NCBI RefSeq assembly: GCF_014837055.1
Contig: NZ_JACSPQ010000002.1
Location: 186,001-250,000 of the forward strand
DNA from: Phocaeicola faecium
GTDB lineage: Bacteria; Bacteroidota; Bacteroidia; Bacteroidales; Bacteroidaceae
DNA length: 64,000 nucleotides
Direction: 5' to 3'
Below, piece by piece: positions 42,803 to 51,705 of this stretch. Each line of letters opens with the position of its first letter. Position 1 is the stretch's first letter. The notes beneath the pieces were generated by a model. The model made no database searches and had not been told where the DNA came from. It saw only the letters and a list, made by a program, of their open reading frames with translations. Made by a program: the position numbers and the translations under genes.

Positions 42803-45800
42803 ATGTCTAACCTTAGAAAAGCAGGTATGAGAAGCAAAAACTCGTGCATGAGCTCGAAGAAAGTCGTTCGGGCATTATTGGTTTCGACACTGTTTACTGT
42901 ACCCTCACAGTTAGTGTCAGCGCAATTAAACATTGCTTTAACCAATACTCAGTTGGGGACTATGATTCAGCAAATTCAGTCGCAGTCCCAGTATCAATTC
43001 TTTTACGATGACGAACTGGCTGAAATGCCTATCGGTTCGGTAGAGGCAAGCGGTTCTTCTGTAGAAGAAGTCCTTGACAAAGCATTGGCAGGAAAAGGCA
43101 TCAGTTACCGTGTAGATGACAATGTAATTTATTTGTCGAAAGAATCTACCTCTGCCACTGCTTCTGTTCGCTCGACCCAGCAAGACCAGCAGCAGATTAC
43201 CGGTCGTATCATTGATGCAACGGGAGAAGCATTGATTGGTGTATCTATCGTGGAAAAAGGTACAACTAACGGAACGATAACCGACTGGGACGGTAATTAT
43301 ACGTTAAGCGTTCCTACGGGTGCTGTCCTCCAGTTCTCTTACATCGGTTATCAGACGGTAGAAATGCCCGTTGAAGCCGGGAAGAACGTAATCGACCTTA
43401 CGATGAAGGAAGACTCTGAAATGTTGGACGAAGTCGTTGTCACGGCATTGGGAATCAAGCGTGAGAAGAAGATGTTGGGTTACGCCGTCCAAGAGTTGAA
43501 GAGCGACGAACTGAACAAGACGGGCGACCCCTCGGTTACCAGTGCGCTGCAAGGTAAGGTAGCCGGTTTGTCGATGAACACTTCAGCCACCGGTTTGGGT
43601 GGTTCTACCAAAATCACCATCCGTGGTAACTCTTCATTGAGCGATAACAACCAGCCGTTGTGGATTGTAGACGGTGTTCCGTTCAGCGACAACAACAGTT
43701 CAGATGCCTCTTTTTATAGTGGTGTTGACCGTGGTGGCGCTTCTTTGGATATCAATCCCGATGATATTGAAAGTATTTCGGTATTGAAAGGTCCTAATGC
43801 CGCAGCCCTTTACGGTAGCCGTGCCGGTAACGGTGTCATCTTGGTAACCACGAAAAAAGGTTCAAAGAAAGATGGTTTCGGTGTTCGTTATAGCGGTAAC
43901 TTTACTTGGACGAAAGTGGCTGAAACGCTCGAAATGCAAGAACGTTACGGACAGGGACATATTGACTCTAACGAAGGAGCTGTTTATTCAGCTACAGATG
44001 GGTCAAGCTGGGGTCCTGTTCTTGACGGCAGCATGAAAGAAGCATGGAATGGCGAAACTTATGCTTATTCTAAATACGGTGATAAGTTGAAGGATTATTT
44101 TGAAAGCGGTTTTTCACAGAATCATAACGTATCTATCAGCAATGGCACGGAAAAATCTCATTATCGTGCTTCATTCGGTGCTTCAGATAATGACGGTGTA
44201 TTCCCGAACGAGGAGCTGAACCGTATCAATATCGACTTGAATGCAGGAACAGAAATCAATAAGTACTTGTCAATGGACGGTAAGATTTCACTGTCTCGTA
44301 CAAAAGCTGAAGACCGTCCGATGTATGGTACTTACGGTGCTATTAATCAGTTGATGGGTATTCCTCACAATATTCGTTTGGATGACTTGAGACAGTATTC
44401 AGACGATGATCATGTACATATTAACTGGTACGGACCTACCGCCGGTGTACGTAACCCGTATTATGTATTAAATCAACGTCATAATTCGGATGAACGCTGG
44501 CGTGCATTCGGTTACTACAATGCGAAGATTAATTTTACCGATTGGTTGCATTTCTCTGCTAAATATGCGTTCGATTACTATCGTACCCGTATCGAAGAGA
44601 CTAATGGAGGTGATGGTATCAATGGTGAAAGCAGTCTGGCTATGGTTACTAATGATGCTATGGATCGTAGAGAAGAAAACTTCTTCGAATCAAATGCTGA
44701 ATTTATGTTCATGGCTGACAAGCAAATTACGGATAACTTCCGTTTGGGTGCTAACCTCGGTGCTAACTTCATGTATCAAAAATACGAAACCCTGAGTGCG
44801 GGTGTAGGCAATATGCTGATTAAAGGCAACTGGATGTTTAATGCTGCCAATTTGCTTCGTACGGCTGCCGAAAGTGGATATTCACGTGCCATGAACTCAG
44901 TATTCGGTTCTGCACAGTTGGCTTGGAAAGAATATCTGTCATTGGATTTGACCGCACGTAATGACTGGTCATCTACATTGCCACAATCAGATAACTCATT
45001 CTTCTATCCCTCTGCCAACTTGAGTTTCGTAATTTCCGACTTTGTCCGCTCTTTGGATAAGACGTTGCCGAGCTGGTTGACATTTGCCAAGTTGCGTTTG
45101 TCGGCAGCCCAAGTAGGTAAGGATACTGAACCTTATCAGTTGTATAACACTTATTCTTACTCATTCGATAACGGTATTCTTGTTCCGACCCGCGATAATG
45201 TGAAGATGAACGATAAGCTGAAACCTGAAATCGCTACTTCATACGAAGTTGGTTTGGATATGAAATTCTTTGAAAACCGTTTGGGCTTCGACTTTACTTA
45301 CTATTACAGCAAGACCAAGAACCAGATTATGAAAGTGCCGGCTGCGGCTCCGTGGTCAGGTGGTCAGTGGGTAAATGCCGGTTTGATTTCGAATCAGGGT
45401 GTTGAATTGATGTTGTATTCTACCATTGTTGATACGAAAGATTTCACTTTCGACTTGAACGTAAACATGGCTCATAACGTTTCGAAGGTTAATGAGTTGG
45501 CTCCCGATCAAGGTGTAAGTTACATGTTCTTTAACGGCGACTCTAACTTCCCGATCAATGTAGGTGCGCGTGAAGGCGAAAAATTAGGTGAAATCTATGC
45601 AAACACTTTGTATCAGCGTGATGAAAACGGTAACATCGTAGTTGGTGCGAACGGTCTGCCTTTGACGATTACAGATGAAAGTATCCGTGTGGCTAATCCG
45701 ATAGGAAACATCCAGCCAAAACTTACAATGTCTGTATCTCCTACGTTTACGTATAAAGGCTTTACATTGTCTGCTATGTTTGACATGAAGTTTGGCGGTG

Positions 45801-46234
45801 ACATCCTTTCTTATTCAGAAATGGTTGCAACCGGAAACGGTTTGGCTAAACGTACGGAAAACCGTGGCGAAAGCGATGGCTATATGATGGTATTCCCCGG
45901 TGTTACAGAAAGCGGTGAAGTGAATACGACCAAGATTACGGCATCTCAATATTATGGCGCTTTGCTGCCGGAAGATTTCTTGTATGACGCTTCATTTATC
46001 AAGTTGAAAGAATTGTCATTGGGTTATTCATTCCCATCAAAGCTGCTGAAGAAAACTCCGTTGACTTCACTGAACGTTTCATTCGTAGCACGTAACTTGT
46101 GTTATCTGTTGAAACATACTCCGGGTACGAGCCCTGAAGGTGGTTATGATACAACGATGTTCTCTCAGGCCATCGACTATGCGGCTCTGCCGTACACCCG
46201 TACATTCGGTTTGTCAGTTAGTTTAGGTTTCTAA
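42803..46234 (+). CDS. susC: SusC/RagA-type transporter with N-terminal STN signalling domain (PUL2, first)
   Basis: 1143 residues. After a signal peptide (about 20-44, ending LVSAQ) comes an STN domain at about 45-115 (LNIALTNTQLGTMIQQIQ ... VIYLSKES), then a carboxypeptidase-D regulatory-like domain at about 130-210, TonB box LDEVVVTALG near 212, plug (LQGKVAGLSMN, LKGPNAAALYGSRAGNGVI) and barrel ending LSVSLGF. STN domains contact FecR-type anti-sigma factors, so this receptor should signal ligand arrival to the divergent ECF sigma. No TAnnTTTG box lies upstream, which fits sigma-ECF dependence. Alternative in-frame starts exist within the first 16 codons. Confidence 0.95.
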   Translation: MSNLRKAGMRSKNSCMSSKKVVRALLVSTLFTVPSQLVSAQLNIALTNTQLGTMIQQIQSQSQYQFFYDDELAEMPIGSVEASGSSVEEVLDKALAGKGISYRVDDNVIYLSKESTSATASVRSTQQDQQQITGRIIDATGEALIGVSIVEKGTTNGTITDWDGNYTLSVPTGAVLQFSYIGYQTVEMPVEAGKNVIDLTMKEDSEMLDEVVVTALGIKREKKMLGYAVQELKSDELNKTGDPSVTSALQGKVAGLSMNTSATGLGGSTKITIRGNSSLSDNNQPLWIVDGVPFSDNNSSDASFYSGVDRGGASLDINPDDIESISVLKGPNAAALYGSRAGNGVILVTTKKGSKKDGFGVRYSGNFTWTKVAETLEMQERYGQGHIDSNEGAVYSATDGSSWGPVLDGSMKEAWNGETYAYSKYGDKLKDYFESGFSQNHNVSISNGTEKSHYRASFGASDNDGVFPNEELNRINIDLNAGTEINKYLSMDGKISLSRTKAEDRPMYGTYGAINQLMGIPHNIRLDDLRQYSDDDHVHINWYGPTAGVRNPYYVLNQRHNSDERWRAFGYYNAKINFTDWLHFSAKYAFDYYRTRIEETNGGDGINGESSLAMVTNDAMDRREENFFESNAEFMFMADKQITDNFRLGANLGANFMYQKYETLSAGVGNMLIKGNWMFNAANLLRTAAESGYSRAMNSVFGSAQLAWKEYLSLDLTARNDWSSTLPQSDNSFFYPSANLSFVISDFVRSLDKTLPSWLTFAKLRLSAAQVGKDTEPYQLYNTYSYSFDNGILVPTRDNVKMNDKLKPEIATSYEVGLDMKFFENRLGFDFTYYYSKTKNQIMKVPAAAPWSGGQWVNAGLISNQGVELMLYSTIVDTKDFTFDLNVNMAHNVSKVNELAPDQGVSYMFFNGDSNFPINVGAREGEKLGEIYANTLYQRDENGNIVVGANGLPLTITDESIRVANPIGNIQPKLTMSVSPTFTYKGFTLSAMFDMKFGGDILSYSEMVATGNGLAKRTENRGESDGYMMVFPGVTESGEVNTTKITASQYYGALLPEDFLYDASFIKLKELSLGYSFPSKLLKKTPLTSLNVSFVARNLCYLLKHTPGTSPEGGYDTTMFSQAIDYAALPYTRTFGLSVSLGF

Positions 46235-46255
46235 TCTTAAATAAAATAGTTACTT

Positions 46256-48064
46256 ATGAAATTCAATATATATAAGTCAGTGGCTGCATGTTCGTTATTG
46301 GCTATGTTAGCCGGATGTCATGACTTTGAAGAAATGAATACCAATCCGTATCAGCCAGTGTACGACCCATCAATCATTGGCGGAACGGCCGACGGAATCG
46401 ATATCGATTATACCGTATCAGATAATGCACTTGAAAGTTTGCGTGCTACCGAAGGTTCGGCAGGTGCTACTTTTTCTAATTTCGTTTACGAAGGTTTGTA
46501 TAACGATTACCAAACAGCAACCAATCTTACCCATGATATCTATGCGGGTTATTGGGGAAATAATGTTAGCGGATTTGTAAGCAACTCGCCTACTTATTCT
46601 TATAATGATGGTTGGTCGGCTAACCGCTGGAAACACTTTTATGATGACCGTACTGTAAGTGAATACAGTCAGTTGATTAAAACATTCTGGTTCTGCGACA
46701 AAGAGTATTATCATACGGCATTTTATATCACACGTATTTATTACGCATTCTTGATGTCTGCACAAACCGATACTTACGGTGATATTCCTATCAAGTATTA
46801 CGTAAAAGGTGCTCTTCCACCGGAAGAGAACGTAGAATATTCTTCTCAAGAAGAAGTTTACGGTATGATTTTCGACATCTTGGATCAGGCTATTACCAAT
46901 TTGCATGACATTCCGAGTGTGCAGCAATTTGATTTGGGAGAAGATGATTTGTGTTATGGCGGTGATGTTGAAAGTTGGATTCGTTTTGCAAACACGTTGC
47001 GTTTGCGATTGGCATTACGTGTTTCTAACGTAAATCCGAGTCTGGCAAAACAACAAGGTGAAGCTGCTCTTGCAGATCCTTCAGGTTTGATGCAAAGTCA
47101 AGACGATAACATGACGCTGATTCCGAAACGTCAATATATCACCGGAGGTAATGAAAACATTTATGCTCTGTTATTCAGTTGGACTGCTAACGTTGTTCTT
47201 CCGAAAGAAATGGAATGGGCTTATAAGAATCAAGCTCTGAAACCGGGTGTGACAACAGATACTCCGGGATTTGAACAAAAAGCTCCGAGCAGTTTGTATA
47301 CAGCCGGTGGAGTAGATGAAACCATGTTTAACGCAAGTGAAGATAATTGTTATCTTGATCCTCGTTGTAATATTCTTTGGTTCCGTCCTACCGAATTTGA
47401 TAAGTTAAATCAGGCTGTACCTGAAGAATCGGATAAAGATTTCGGAGGTGTACGTAATGGTGAAACTAATATTGGAGGTTCGTATACCACTACATACTCA
47501 CCCAACCGCTGTAATTTGCAATCCGATGCTATGAATCCGCAGATTTGGTGGAATCTGGCTCGTGAAATTGTTTGGTTCGGTTATTCAGAAAGTTTGTTCT
47601 TGAGAGCTGAGGCCGCTTTGCGTGGCTGGGCAGGTGTAACAGAAACCGCTGAGCAATATTATCTTGACGGCATTCGTGCCTCTATGGATTATTATGGAAT
47701 TACTAATTACAGTGATTATATCAATAACCTGCAAGGTTTGGAAGCATTCCGTAGTGGTACAAAAGAAGAACAGTTAGAACAGATTATTACGCAGAAGTGG
47801 ATTGCCGTATTCCCGAACGGTAACGAAGGATGGGCCGAGGTGCGTCGTACCGATTATCCGCGTTATATGTTGGTGCCGCAAGGTGGTAACAACTCTAACG
47901 GTGAAATACCGAACACAAAACTGATTAAGCGTGTACAATATCCGAACAGTGAATCTCGTAACCCGTTGAAACCGACTTATACGCAAGGCGATAAAGTTTG
48001 GTGGGACGTGGCCGATACGATGGATGACAACGGAAAATGGCATCAACCTAATAACTTCAGATAA
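46256..48064 (+). CDS. susD: SusD-like outer-membrane lipoprotein (PUL2, first)
   Basis: A 602-residue lipoprotein (lipobox MLAGC near 17-21), 21 nt after SusC. It lacks the typical ERRRE C-terminal signature of classical SusD and has instead features of the SusD-like_2 group (YGDIPIKYY, WIRFANTLRLRLALRVSN, RAEAALRGW, IITQKWIAVFPNGNEGWAEVRRTDYPRY). It binds glycan at the surface for import through the preceding SusC. A strong terminator follows the stop, so the downstream GH92 gene probably has its own start or relies on read-through. Confidence 0.92.
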   Translation: MKFNIYKSVAACSLLAMLAGCHDFEEMNTNPYQPVYDPSIIGGTADGIDIDYTVSDNALESLRATEGSAGATFSNFVYEGLYNDYQTATNLTHDIYAGYWGNNVSGFVSNSPTYSYNDGWSANRWKHFYDDRTVSEYSQLIKTFWFCDKEYYHTAFYITRIYYAFLMSAQTDTYGDIPIKYYVKGALPPEENVEYSSQEEVYGMIFDILDQAITNLHDIPSVQQFDLGEDDLCYGGDVESWIRFANTLRLRLALRVSNVNPSLAKQQGEAALADPSGLMQSQDDNMTLIPKRQYITGGNENIYALLFSWTANVVLPKEMEWAYKNQALKPGVTTDTPGFEQKAPSSLYTAGGVDETMFNASEDNCYLDPRCNILWFRPTEFDKLNQAVPEESDKDFGGVRNGETNIGGSYTTTYSPNRCNLQSDAMNPQIWWNLAREIVWFGYSESLFLRAEAALRGWAGVTETAEQYYLDGIRASMDYYGITNYSDYINNLQGLEAFRSGTKEEQLEQIITQKWIAVFPNGNEGWAEVRRTDYPRYMLVPQGGNNSNGEIPNTKLIKRVQYPNSESRNPLKPTYTQGDKVWWDVADTMDDNGKWHQPNNFR

Positions 48065-48096
48065 TTAACCGATCTCTTGACGAGATAAATGCCATG

Positions 48097-48132
48097 CGGA
48101 GAGCAGTATTTTTATTGCTCTCCGTTTTTTTT
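48097..48132 (+). terminator. Rho-independent terminator after PUL2 first susD
   Basis: CGGAGAGCA (48097-48105) pairs perfectly with TGCTCTCCG (48116-48124), followed by eight Ts. Confidence 0.9.
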
Positions 48133-48167
48133 ATGCCAAATATTAAGCTGGTGTCGAAAAAAAACAA

Positions 48168-48175
48168 TATTTTTG
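48168..48175 (+). promoter_or_regulatory. Weak -7-like box (TATTTTTG) before the third GH92 gene
   Basis: TATTTTTG fits TAnnTTTG but lies 137 nt before the ATG, in AT-rich DNA and without a -33 box. The rest of the 247-nt gap after the terminator shows nothing else. Confidence 0.3.
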
Positions 48176-48311
48176 ACAAGTTTGTTAAGATTAAAATACT
48201 TATTCGGCTCGTTTATTAGAAAAATTAAGAAATAAGCTAAGTGTTTTTCTTTATTCTATTGTTTTATATTAAGGTTAATACTATAATTTTAAATTTTAAG
48301 CCTTAGATATT

Positions 48312-50528
48312 ATGAGATTTTTAACAGGTTCTGTTTGTGCATTTGCTTTTTTAATTACGGCTTGTGGCACGCAAGAAAAATCTGTAACGGGTGATACGGA
48401 TTATACTCAGTTTGTCAACCCGTTTATCGGTACGGATTTTACCGGAAATACCTATCCGGGGGCACAAGTTCCCTTCGGTATGGTACAGTTAAGCCCGGAT
48501 AACGGTTTGCCGGGTTGGGATCGGATTTCCGGCTATTTCTATCCCGACAGTACCATTGCGGGATTCAGCCATACCCATCTTTCGGGAACGGGGGCAGGTG
48601 ATTTGTATGACATTTCTTTTATGCCTGTAACCCTCCCTTATAAGGAAGCGGAAGCTCCGTTGGGTATTCATTCGAAATTCTCTCACGACCGCGAAAGCGC
48701 GTATGCCGGATATTATCAGGTAATGCTTGACGATTATGGTATTAATGTGGAATTGACTGCAACCGAGCGTTGCGGCGTTCAGCGTTATACATTCCCGCAA
48801 GCAGAATCGGCTGTATTCCTGAATTTGGCGAAAGCCATGAACTGGGACGTTACGGAGGCATCGTTTATTGAAGCTGTAGACTCGGTAACGGTACGCGGAT
48901 ATCGCTTCTCCGACGGTTGGGCACGTGGACAGAAGATTTATTTCTATACTCGTTTCTCACGCCCGTTTGATAAAATGAGTCTTGACACGGTGCTTATCGA
49001 AAAAGATGGTTTGAAAATAAGCAACGGCGTAGTGGCACGATTCGATTATCAAACGCAGAAAGACGAACAACTCACGGTGGTAACAGCCATTTCGGGCACC
49101 AGTATGGACGGTGCAGCAAGAAACCTTCAGGCTGAAGCCCCCGATAATGACTTTGATGCTTACTTGGCGAAGGCTAAAGCAATGTGGAATAAAGAGTTGG
49201 CTAAGATAGAAATAGAATCTGACAATAAGGATGACAAAACTGTTTTCTATACGGCATTCTATCATAGTATGCTGGCTCCGACGATTTATAATGATGTAGA
49301 CGGTGCTTATTACGGACCGGATAAGCAGGTACATCAGGCTGACGGGTGGGTGAATTATGGTACTTTCTCATTGTGGGATACTTATCGGGCTTCTCATCCT
49401 CTGTTTACTTATACTCAGCCTGAACGTACGAACGATATGGTGAAATCGTTTATCGCTTTTTATGAGCAAAACGGGCGTCTTCCTGTATGGAACTTTCAAG
49501 GAAGTGAAACAGATATGATGATTGGTTATCATTCTGTTCCGGTTATTGTGGATGCTTATTTGAAAGGCATTGGCGATTTTGATGCGGAAAAAGCATTGGA
49601 GGCATGTGTGAAAACAGCAAATATAGATGAGTATCGTGCCATCGGGGTGTATAAAGAAAAAGGCTATGTACCTTATGACTTGAAACCTTACGAAAATTGG
49701 TCGCTTTCAAAAACATTGGAATATGCTTTCGATGATTATTGCATCGCACGTATGGCTGAGAAGATGGGTAAAACAGATGTAATGAAAGAATTTGATGCGC
49801 GTGCATTGAATTATAAGAATGTGTTTAATCCGGTTACTACGTTTATGCAACCGCGTGACAGCAAAGGTAATTTCATAGAAGGCTTCAAGGCAGATGCTTA
49901 TACCGAAGATATTTGTGAAAGTAACGGTTGGCAGTATTTTTGGTCGGTACAGCATGATATTGACGGACTTGTTGGTTTGTCAGGAGGAACTGAACGATTT
50001 ACTCAAAAATTGGATAGTATGTTCACTTTCCATCCCTCTGCCGATGATGAACTCCCTATATTCAGTACAGGTATGATTGGCCAGTATGCACATGGCAATG
50101 AACCGAGCCATCATGTTTCTTATCTGTTTAATAAGGTAAATGAGCCGTGGAAAACTCAAAAGTATGTAGCACAAATTATGCACGAGTTTTACACGAATAC
50201 GCCGGGAGGGTTATGTGGAAATGAAGATTGTGGTCAGATGTCGGCATGGTATGTATTTAGTGCCATGGGATTTTATCCGGTTAATCCGATATCCGGCAAT
50301 TACGAAATAGGTACGCCGATGTTCCCTAAAGCACAACTTCATTTAAGTAACGGGAAAACCTTTACGGTAATAGCTCATAATGTGAGTCATGAGAATATTT
50401 ATATTCAATCAGTCAAGCTGAATGGCGCTCCGTATGATAAGTGTTATATCACTCACCAGCAAATTATGGATGGCGCTACTTTAGAATTTGAAATGGGAAA
50501 AGAGCCGGGCACTGTTTGGTATAAATAG
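48312..50528 (+). CDS. GH92 alpha-mannosidase family lipoprotein (PUL2, first copy)
   Basis: 738 residues with lipobox LITAC near 15-19, so probably a lipoprotein. Motifs: VNPFIGTDFTGNTYPGAQ, GFSHTHLSGTGAGD, LWDTYRASHP, acid Glu536 in CESNGWQYFWSVQHD, HGNEPSHH, and CGNEDCGQMSAWY. No H-E pair. The ESNGW variant of the acid motif sets it apart from the other copies. It is preceded by a terminator and followed by FecR, so it starts a new transcription unit. Confidence 0.93.
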   Translation: MRFLTGSVCAFAFLITACGTQEKSVTGDTDYTQFVNPFIGTDFTGNTYPGAQVPFGMVQLSPDNGLPGWDRISGYFYPDSTIAGFSHTHLSGTGAGDLYDISFMPVTLPYKEAEAPLGIHSKFSHDRESAYAGYYQVMLDDYGINVELTATERCGVQRYTFPQAESAVFLNLAKAMNWDVTEASFIEAVDSVTVRGYRFSDGWARGQKIYFYTRFSRPFDKMSLDTVLIEKDGLKISNGVVARFDYQTQKDEQLTVVTAISGTSMDGAARNLQAEAPDNDFDAYLAKAKAMWNKELAKIEIESDNKDDKTVFYTAFYHSMLAPTIYNDVDGAYYGPDKQVHQADGWVNYGTFSLWDTYRASHPLFTYTQPERTNDMVKSFIAFYEQNGRLPVWNFQGSETDMMIGYHSVPVIVDAYLKGIGDFDAEKALEACVKTANIDEYRAIGVYKEKGYVPYDLKPYENWSLSKTLEYAFDDYCIARMAEKMGKTDVMKEFDARALNYKNVFNPVTTFMQPRDSKGNFIEGFKADAYTEDICESNGWQYFWSVQHDIDGLVGLSGGTERFTQKLDSMFTFHPSADDELPIFSTGMIGQYAHGNEPSHHVSYLFNKVNEPWKTQKYVAQIMHEFYTNTPGGLCGNEDCGQMSAWYVFSAMGFYPVNPISGNYEIGTPMFPKAQLHLSNGKTFTVIAHNVSHENIYIQSVKLNGAPYDKCYITHQQIMDGATLEFEMGKEPGTVWYK

Positions 50529-50581
50529 CAAGAAATGAAAGTAAAATATCGAATTGATAAAAAGTGGAGTCATGGCAGAAT

Positions 50582-50589
50582 ATCTTTGA
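50582..50589 (+). promoter_or_regulatory. Bacteroides-type -7 box (TATCTTTG) before fecR
   Basis: TATCTTTG, 79 nt before the fecR ATG and 53 nt after the GH92 stop. The closest TTG upstream is 25 nt away. A transcript from here would carry the 50620-50656 hairpin in its leader. Confidence 0.45.
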
Positions 50590-50619
50590 TTCAGCTATTT
50601 AATTTTTAATGAAATAAGT

Positions 50620-50656
50620 GTTTCCTTGTAGAGAATTGTTCTCTATAAGGAAACAA
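50620..50656 (+). promoter_or_regulatory. 17-bp leader hairpin just before fecR
   Basis: TGTTTCCTTGTAGAGAA (50620-50636) and TTCTCTATAAGGAAACA (50640-50656) pair over all 17 positions (one as G-U) around TTG, ending 12 nt before the fecR ATG. There is no T-tract, so it is not a normal terminator. It could mask the ribosome site or stabilise a processed 5' end. Confidence 0.65.
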
Positions 50657-50668
50657 GGTAAAAAGGTT

Positions 50669-51664
50669 ATGAAAAAAACAGGTTATCGTGAAATAGTACG
50701 CTTTTTCGACAACGAATGTTCGGAAGACGAACGCCAAGCGATTATTCGTTGGGTAAACGAGTCGGACGAACATGCCCGGTTGTTTTTTGCATGGGAAGAG
50801 ATATACTTCTTGGGCAAACAAAATGACAGAGATGAAAAGCTGTCGTTGCAGAAAGCGGAAAGAAAGTTAGAGTATTTTATCGAAGCTGAAAAAAATAAGC
50901 ATCTTGTGAAAACTCGACGCTTGTACTGTTTATTTAAATATGCTGCCGTTGTTGCTGTACTTCTTGTCGTTTCTGTATTTTCTTTTAATTATTGGAGTTC
51001 GTCGCCGCAAGAAAAATGGCTGTCTGTGGTTACCGGAAGTCAAGAAACGAAAGATATTGTTCTTTCAGATGGTAGCAGAGTTTGGTTGAACGAAAATTCA
51101 GTCTTGAAATACCCGGAGAATTTTAGCACCGCAGAGCGTGAGGTGAAGGTGGAAGGTGAAGCGTATTTTGAAGTAAATAAAGATAGGCATCGCCCTTTCA
51201 CTGTCTATAACGATGCCATGAGTGTGCAAGTGTTGGGAACCAAGTTTAATTTCAAGGCAAGCCCTTCTTGCCGCATAGCGGAAGCATCATTGATTGAAGG
51301 CGAAATTAAAGTAAAAGGTAATAAGGACGAAGGGTCGATTACGCTTGTTCCCGGTCAGCGGGTAGAACTGAATACGGTGACCGGACGGATGAATGTGCGC
51401 GAAAGCAATACAGCTTTAGACGCCGTTTGGCATGATAACCTGATACCTTTTAAAAACGCAAATATTTTCAGTATTGCCGAAACATTGGAAACCTTGTATA
51501 AGGTAGATATTATTCTTTCACCCGATATCGATGGTACAGAAACCTATTCGGGAGTGTTACGGAAGAAAGAATCTGTTGGGGATGTGTTGGAAATATTGCA
51601 AAATACTTTGCATATATGCTATGAGATTCGTCAGAATACAATATTTTTGTCACAGAAAAAATAA
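50669..51664 (+). CDS. FecR-family anti-sigma factor
   Basis: A 331-residue inner-membrane protein. A cytosolic anti-sigma part (REIVRFFDNECSEDERQAIIRWVNES) spans about 1-75, one membrane helix about 88-109, a periplasmic FecR domain about 120-225 (SDGSRVWLNENSVLKYPENF, VKVEGEAYFEVNKD) and a C-terminal DUF4974-like domain about 260-330. It should hold the ECF sigma (41815-42345) until the STN-type SusC signals. ATG 50669 is chosen over 50618, which starts within the leader hairpin region. FecR usually follows its sigma gene directly; here it sits between two GH92 genes. Confidence 0.92.
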   Translation: MKKTGYREIVRFFDNECSEDERQAIIRWVNESDEHARLFFAWEEIYFLGKQNDRDEKLSLQKAERKLEYFIEAEKNKHLVKTRRLYCLFKYAAVVAVLLVVSVFSFNYWSSSPQEKWLSVVTGSQETKDIVLSDGSRVWLNENSVLKYPENFSTAEREVKVEGEAYFEVNKDRHRPFTVYNDAMSVQVLGTKFNFKASPSCRIAEASLIEGEIKVKGNKDEGSITLVPGQRVELNTVTGRMNVRESNTALDAVWHDNLIPFKNANIFSIAETLETLYKVDIILSPDIDGTETYSGVLRKKESVGDVLEILQNTLHICYEIRQNTIFLSQKK

Positions 51665-51705
51665 TCAATAAAATTCAAGTAATTAATTCCTTGAAGTATA
51701 ATATT

